This document shows positions 62,726-64,000 of a DNA stretch of 64,000 nt, in pieces; positions within the stretch are counted from its first letter, which is position 1, and each line of letters begins with the position of its first letter. The stretch spans positions 1 to 64,000 of the forward strand of contig CAWIKX010000007.1 of NCBI GenBank assembly GCA_963836695.1, read 5' to 3'. The notes beneath the pieces were generated by a model. It saw nothing but the letters and a program-made list of their open reading frames with translations, searched no databases and was not told where the DNA came from. Source of the DNA: Roseiarcus sp963836695. GTDB taxonomy: Bacteria; Pseudomonadota; Alphaproteobacteria; Rhizobiales; Beijerinckiaceae. The position numbers and the translations under genes were made by a program.

Positions 62726-63063
62726 CCGACGGGCCTAGTCTCGCGATCCTGGTTTTTCATTTCGGCCTGGGCGGACGCGATGCTTTCCTTCAACTCGGTT
62801 GTCGGCTTAACCAATTGCTTAACCTCCACATCGAGCTTCCGCCGGATATCGCTCAAATTAACGGCGTTGAAATCGGGCGGTCCTACCTTGGCCCCCTCGG
62901 AGGCGCAGAGAAGCGGGTTTGCCGCCGAAATCGGGTTTTGGAGCAGGAGCGGAACGTGTTCAAATCCATGAAGAAGTTTGCCGCCGACGAATCTGGCGTC
63001 ACTGCGATCGAGTATGCGCTGATCGCCTCGCTCATCGCCGTCTTTATAAGCACAACAGTTCAA
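62722..63063 (-). CDS. Possible small helical protein (uncertain)
   Basis: The last 55 codons of this minus-strand frame read like a real protein: PPDFNAVNLSDIRRKLDVEV, then KQLVKPTTELKESIASAQAE. They run convergently against DUF1491, ending 4 bp inside it. No ATG or GTG lies just upstream of that stretch; the only ATG in frame (63063) starts antisense to the pilin and gives unconvincing residues. It may be a remnant, start at a rare codon, or be broken by a further indel near 62890. Confidence 0.3.
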   Translation of the reverse strand: MNCCAYKDGDERGDQRILDRSDARFVGGKLLHGFEHVPLLLQNPISAANPLLCASEGAKVGPPDFNAVNLSDIRRKLDVEVKQLVKPTTELKESIASAQAEMKNQDRETRPVG

Positions 63064-63087
63064 ACAGTCGGCGCGACCCTCAAATAG
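62956..63087 (+). CDS. Flp/Fap family type IVb pilin
   Basis: 43 residues from a GTG at 62956, which has GGAGCGGAAC at the right distance; the ATG four codons on lacks one. Too short for routine gene finding but unmistakable: leader KSMKKFAADESG, then the pilin helix VTAIEYALIASLIAVFISTT. Cleavage after the Gly by a CpaA/TadV peptidase is expected, with Glu at +5 (TAIEY). It is followed by the prepilin peptidase gene at 63202, as in tad loci. Confidence 0.88.
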   Translation: MFKSMKKFAADESGVTAIEYALIASLIAVFISTTVQTVGATLK

Positions 63088-63201
63088 GGCGGGACCTGCT
63101 TAAGACCTGGCATCGGCGCCGGCGCGATTGGTTGACCTTGGCGATGTTTAGTCAAGGAGAGCGCTCTAGGCGGGGTCTGACCCGCGCTCCTCGCAGTTCA
63201 A

Positions 63202-63723
63202 TTGAAAAAAATGCCTTCGAGCTTCCTCCATCTTTTGGCTTTCACCTTCTTTCCCGCCGCGATGGCGCTATCAGCGTCCATGGACTTATTGACCTTTACG
63301 ATCCCCAATCGGCTTTGTCTCGCTCTGGCGGTTGGATATCTGATTCTGGCGGTGATGCTTGGGGTTCCGGCTGTCGATATCCTTCTCAATATTTCATGCG
63401 GCTTGGCGATCCTGGTCATGACCTTCGTCATGTTCAATTTCGGCGTGATCGGCGGCGGTGACGCCAAGCTGGCGGCGGCCACGGCCGCGTGGCTCGGGTG
63501 GACTGCGGTCCTCGACTACGGCCTCGCCGCAGCCATCTTTGGTGGGATTCTCACGTTGATCCTTCTCGGCGCACGCAGGACGCCTCTGCCGGCGGCCCTC
63601 GGCCGTATTGATTGGCTTGCGCGGTTGCACAACGCGAACGCTGGCGTGCCTTACGGAATTGCGTTGGCGGCCGCGGGACTGATGCAATATCCGAATTCAT
63701 TGATCTGGACCGCGTTCACCTAA
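63202..63723 (+). CDS. cpaA: Prepilin peptidase CpaA/TadV (A24 family)
   Basis: 173 residues from TTG 63202, or 170 from ATG 63211. Five or six hydrophobic helices. The aspartyl protease Asp residues are in LSASMDLLTFTIPNRL (near residue 28) and FGVIGGGDAKLAAATAAW (near 94; GxGD motif). It cleaves Flp prepilin leaders at the inner membrane. The C-terminal VPYGIALAAAGLMQYP is family-typical. It begins what is probably a tad/cpa pilus locus; the rest lies beyond the window. Confidence 0.9.
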   Translation: MKKMPSSFLHLLAFTFFPAAMALSASMDLLTFTIPNRLCLALAVGYLILAVMLGVPAVDILLNISCGLAILVMTFVMFNFGVIGGGDAKLAAATAAWLGWTAVLDYGLAAAIFGGILTLILLGARRTPLPAALGRIDWLARLHNANAGVPYGIALAAAGLMQYPNSLIWTAFT

Positions 63724-64000
63724 GCCAACACCCACTTCATGAGCGGCGTCTTCGGATTGTCAGTGAAAACCAGCACCCTTGATCTGTCCAGGTCATCCGA
63801 CGGTGTCATCGACGGCCCGCGACATCTGCTTTCAGTCATTTCTGGATAAAGGAACAGTGTTTGTCTCGGTGAAGCTATGAACACTGATCCAAGCGTCCTT
63901 CGCGCAGTTATGGAAGATCGATCGAATCATTTTCTATTATTCCCTCAGGCGACGCGAGTGTAGTAAAGAGTATTAGGCGTCTCTTTACGGAATATCAAGA
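63724..64000. other. Non-coding end of window
   Basis: 277 bp with no protein-like frame, AT-richer than the rest (ATTTTCTATTATTCCC, then GTAGTAAAGAGTATTAG). Could hold a promoter for the next tad gene. Confidence 0.45.

Noticed and set aside
62722..63063. Full 113-codon minus-strand frame as a confident gene
   Set aside because: Its first half is antisense to the Flp pilin and not protein-like; kept only as a low-confidence entry for the second half.
1..64000. CRISPR arrays, rRNA genes, intact IS elements or prophage modules
   Set aside because: I scanned for regularly spaced repeats, rRNA sequence and transposase or phage proteins and saw none.

Overview
The window is GC-rich chromosomal DNA from an alphaproteobacterium. 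Gene content and order (ppsR-maf-aroE-coaE-dnaQ with secB facing them; chorismate mutase-hisC-tyrA; fabA-fabB-fabI; rsfS-rlmH-envC-ctpA; ftsE-ftsX; DUF1194, DUF1491 and DUF1674 proteins) point to Hyphomicrobiales (Rhizobiales). A Beijerinckiaceae/Methylocystaceae-type genome would fit, but that family placement is inference. I saw no rRNA, CRISPR array, intact transposase or integrase. The only tRNA I recognised is tRNA-Arg(CCT).

Layout. 1-4670 is a decayed accessory region: a broken RND efflux permease, a class III nucleotidyl cyclase split by a stop codon, an extensin-like pseudogene, and a Cys/His-motif orphan gene bounded by a 21-bp inverted repeat. It ends at the 3' end of tRNA-Arg(CCT). 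4850-7810 carries a thermonuclease-fold protein, an M48 protease lipoprotein and rdgB. 8137-11885 is a complete dTDP-L-rhamnose cassette (rfbC-D-B-A) interrupted by two palindromic repeat elements. 12100-20590 holds an inactive HtrA-like protein, a DUF1194 protein, a small hydrolase, an AlkA-type glycosylase, gluQ and a large M23 endopeptidase. 20637-26201 is rsfS-rlmH-envC followed by two tandem S41 (CtpA) proteases. 26270-38544 contains purH, rsmB, leuB, holA, an ABC-F ATPase and pgi, plus two tandem paralogous small secreted proteins. 38784-39403 is a parDE-type toxin-antitoxin locus with a 25-bp operator-like palindrome and a frameshifted toxin. 39431-55586 is housekeeping: aminopeptidase P, hpt, ftsEX, plsC, aromatic amino acid/histidine genes, rho, hemJ, the ppsR cluster and secB. 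55703-61331 holds a lytic transglycosylase, the anaerobic-type unsaturated fatty acid genes fabA-fabB with fabI, and sufE. The right end (61755-63723) leads into a Flp pilus locus (flp pilin, cpaA prepilin peptidase).

How the genes fit together. Cell-envelope functions dominate: rhamnose for surface polysaccharide, peptidoglycan hydrolases and their activators (M23, EnvC-like, FtsEX, MltB-like), periplasmic proteases (M48, HtrA-like, two CtpA), membrane lipid synthesis (fabA/B/I, plsC) and protein export (secB).

The strongest overall signal is quality-related. Eleven otherwise conserved genes are each broken by one or a few single-base indels or stops, several in homopolymers. On the right of the tRNA this looks like residual sequencing error. 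In 1-3463, with two nonsense codons and multiple lesions per gene, true decay is more plausible. I did not find a convincing new multi-gene system. The best candidates for new biology are the inverted-repeat-bounded orphan gene (3762-4621), the small secreted paralog pair (28052-28665) and the protease-dead HtrA homolog.
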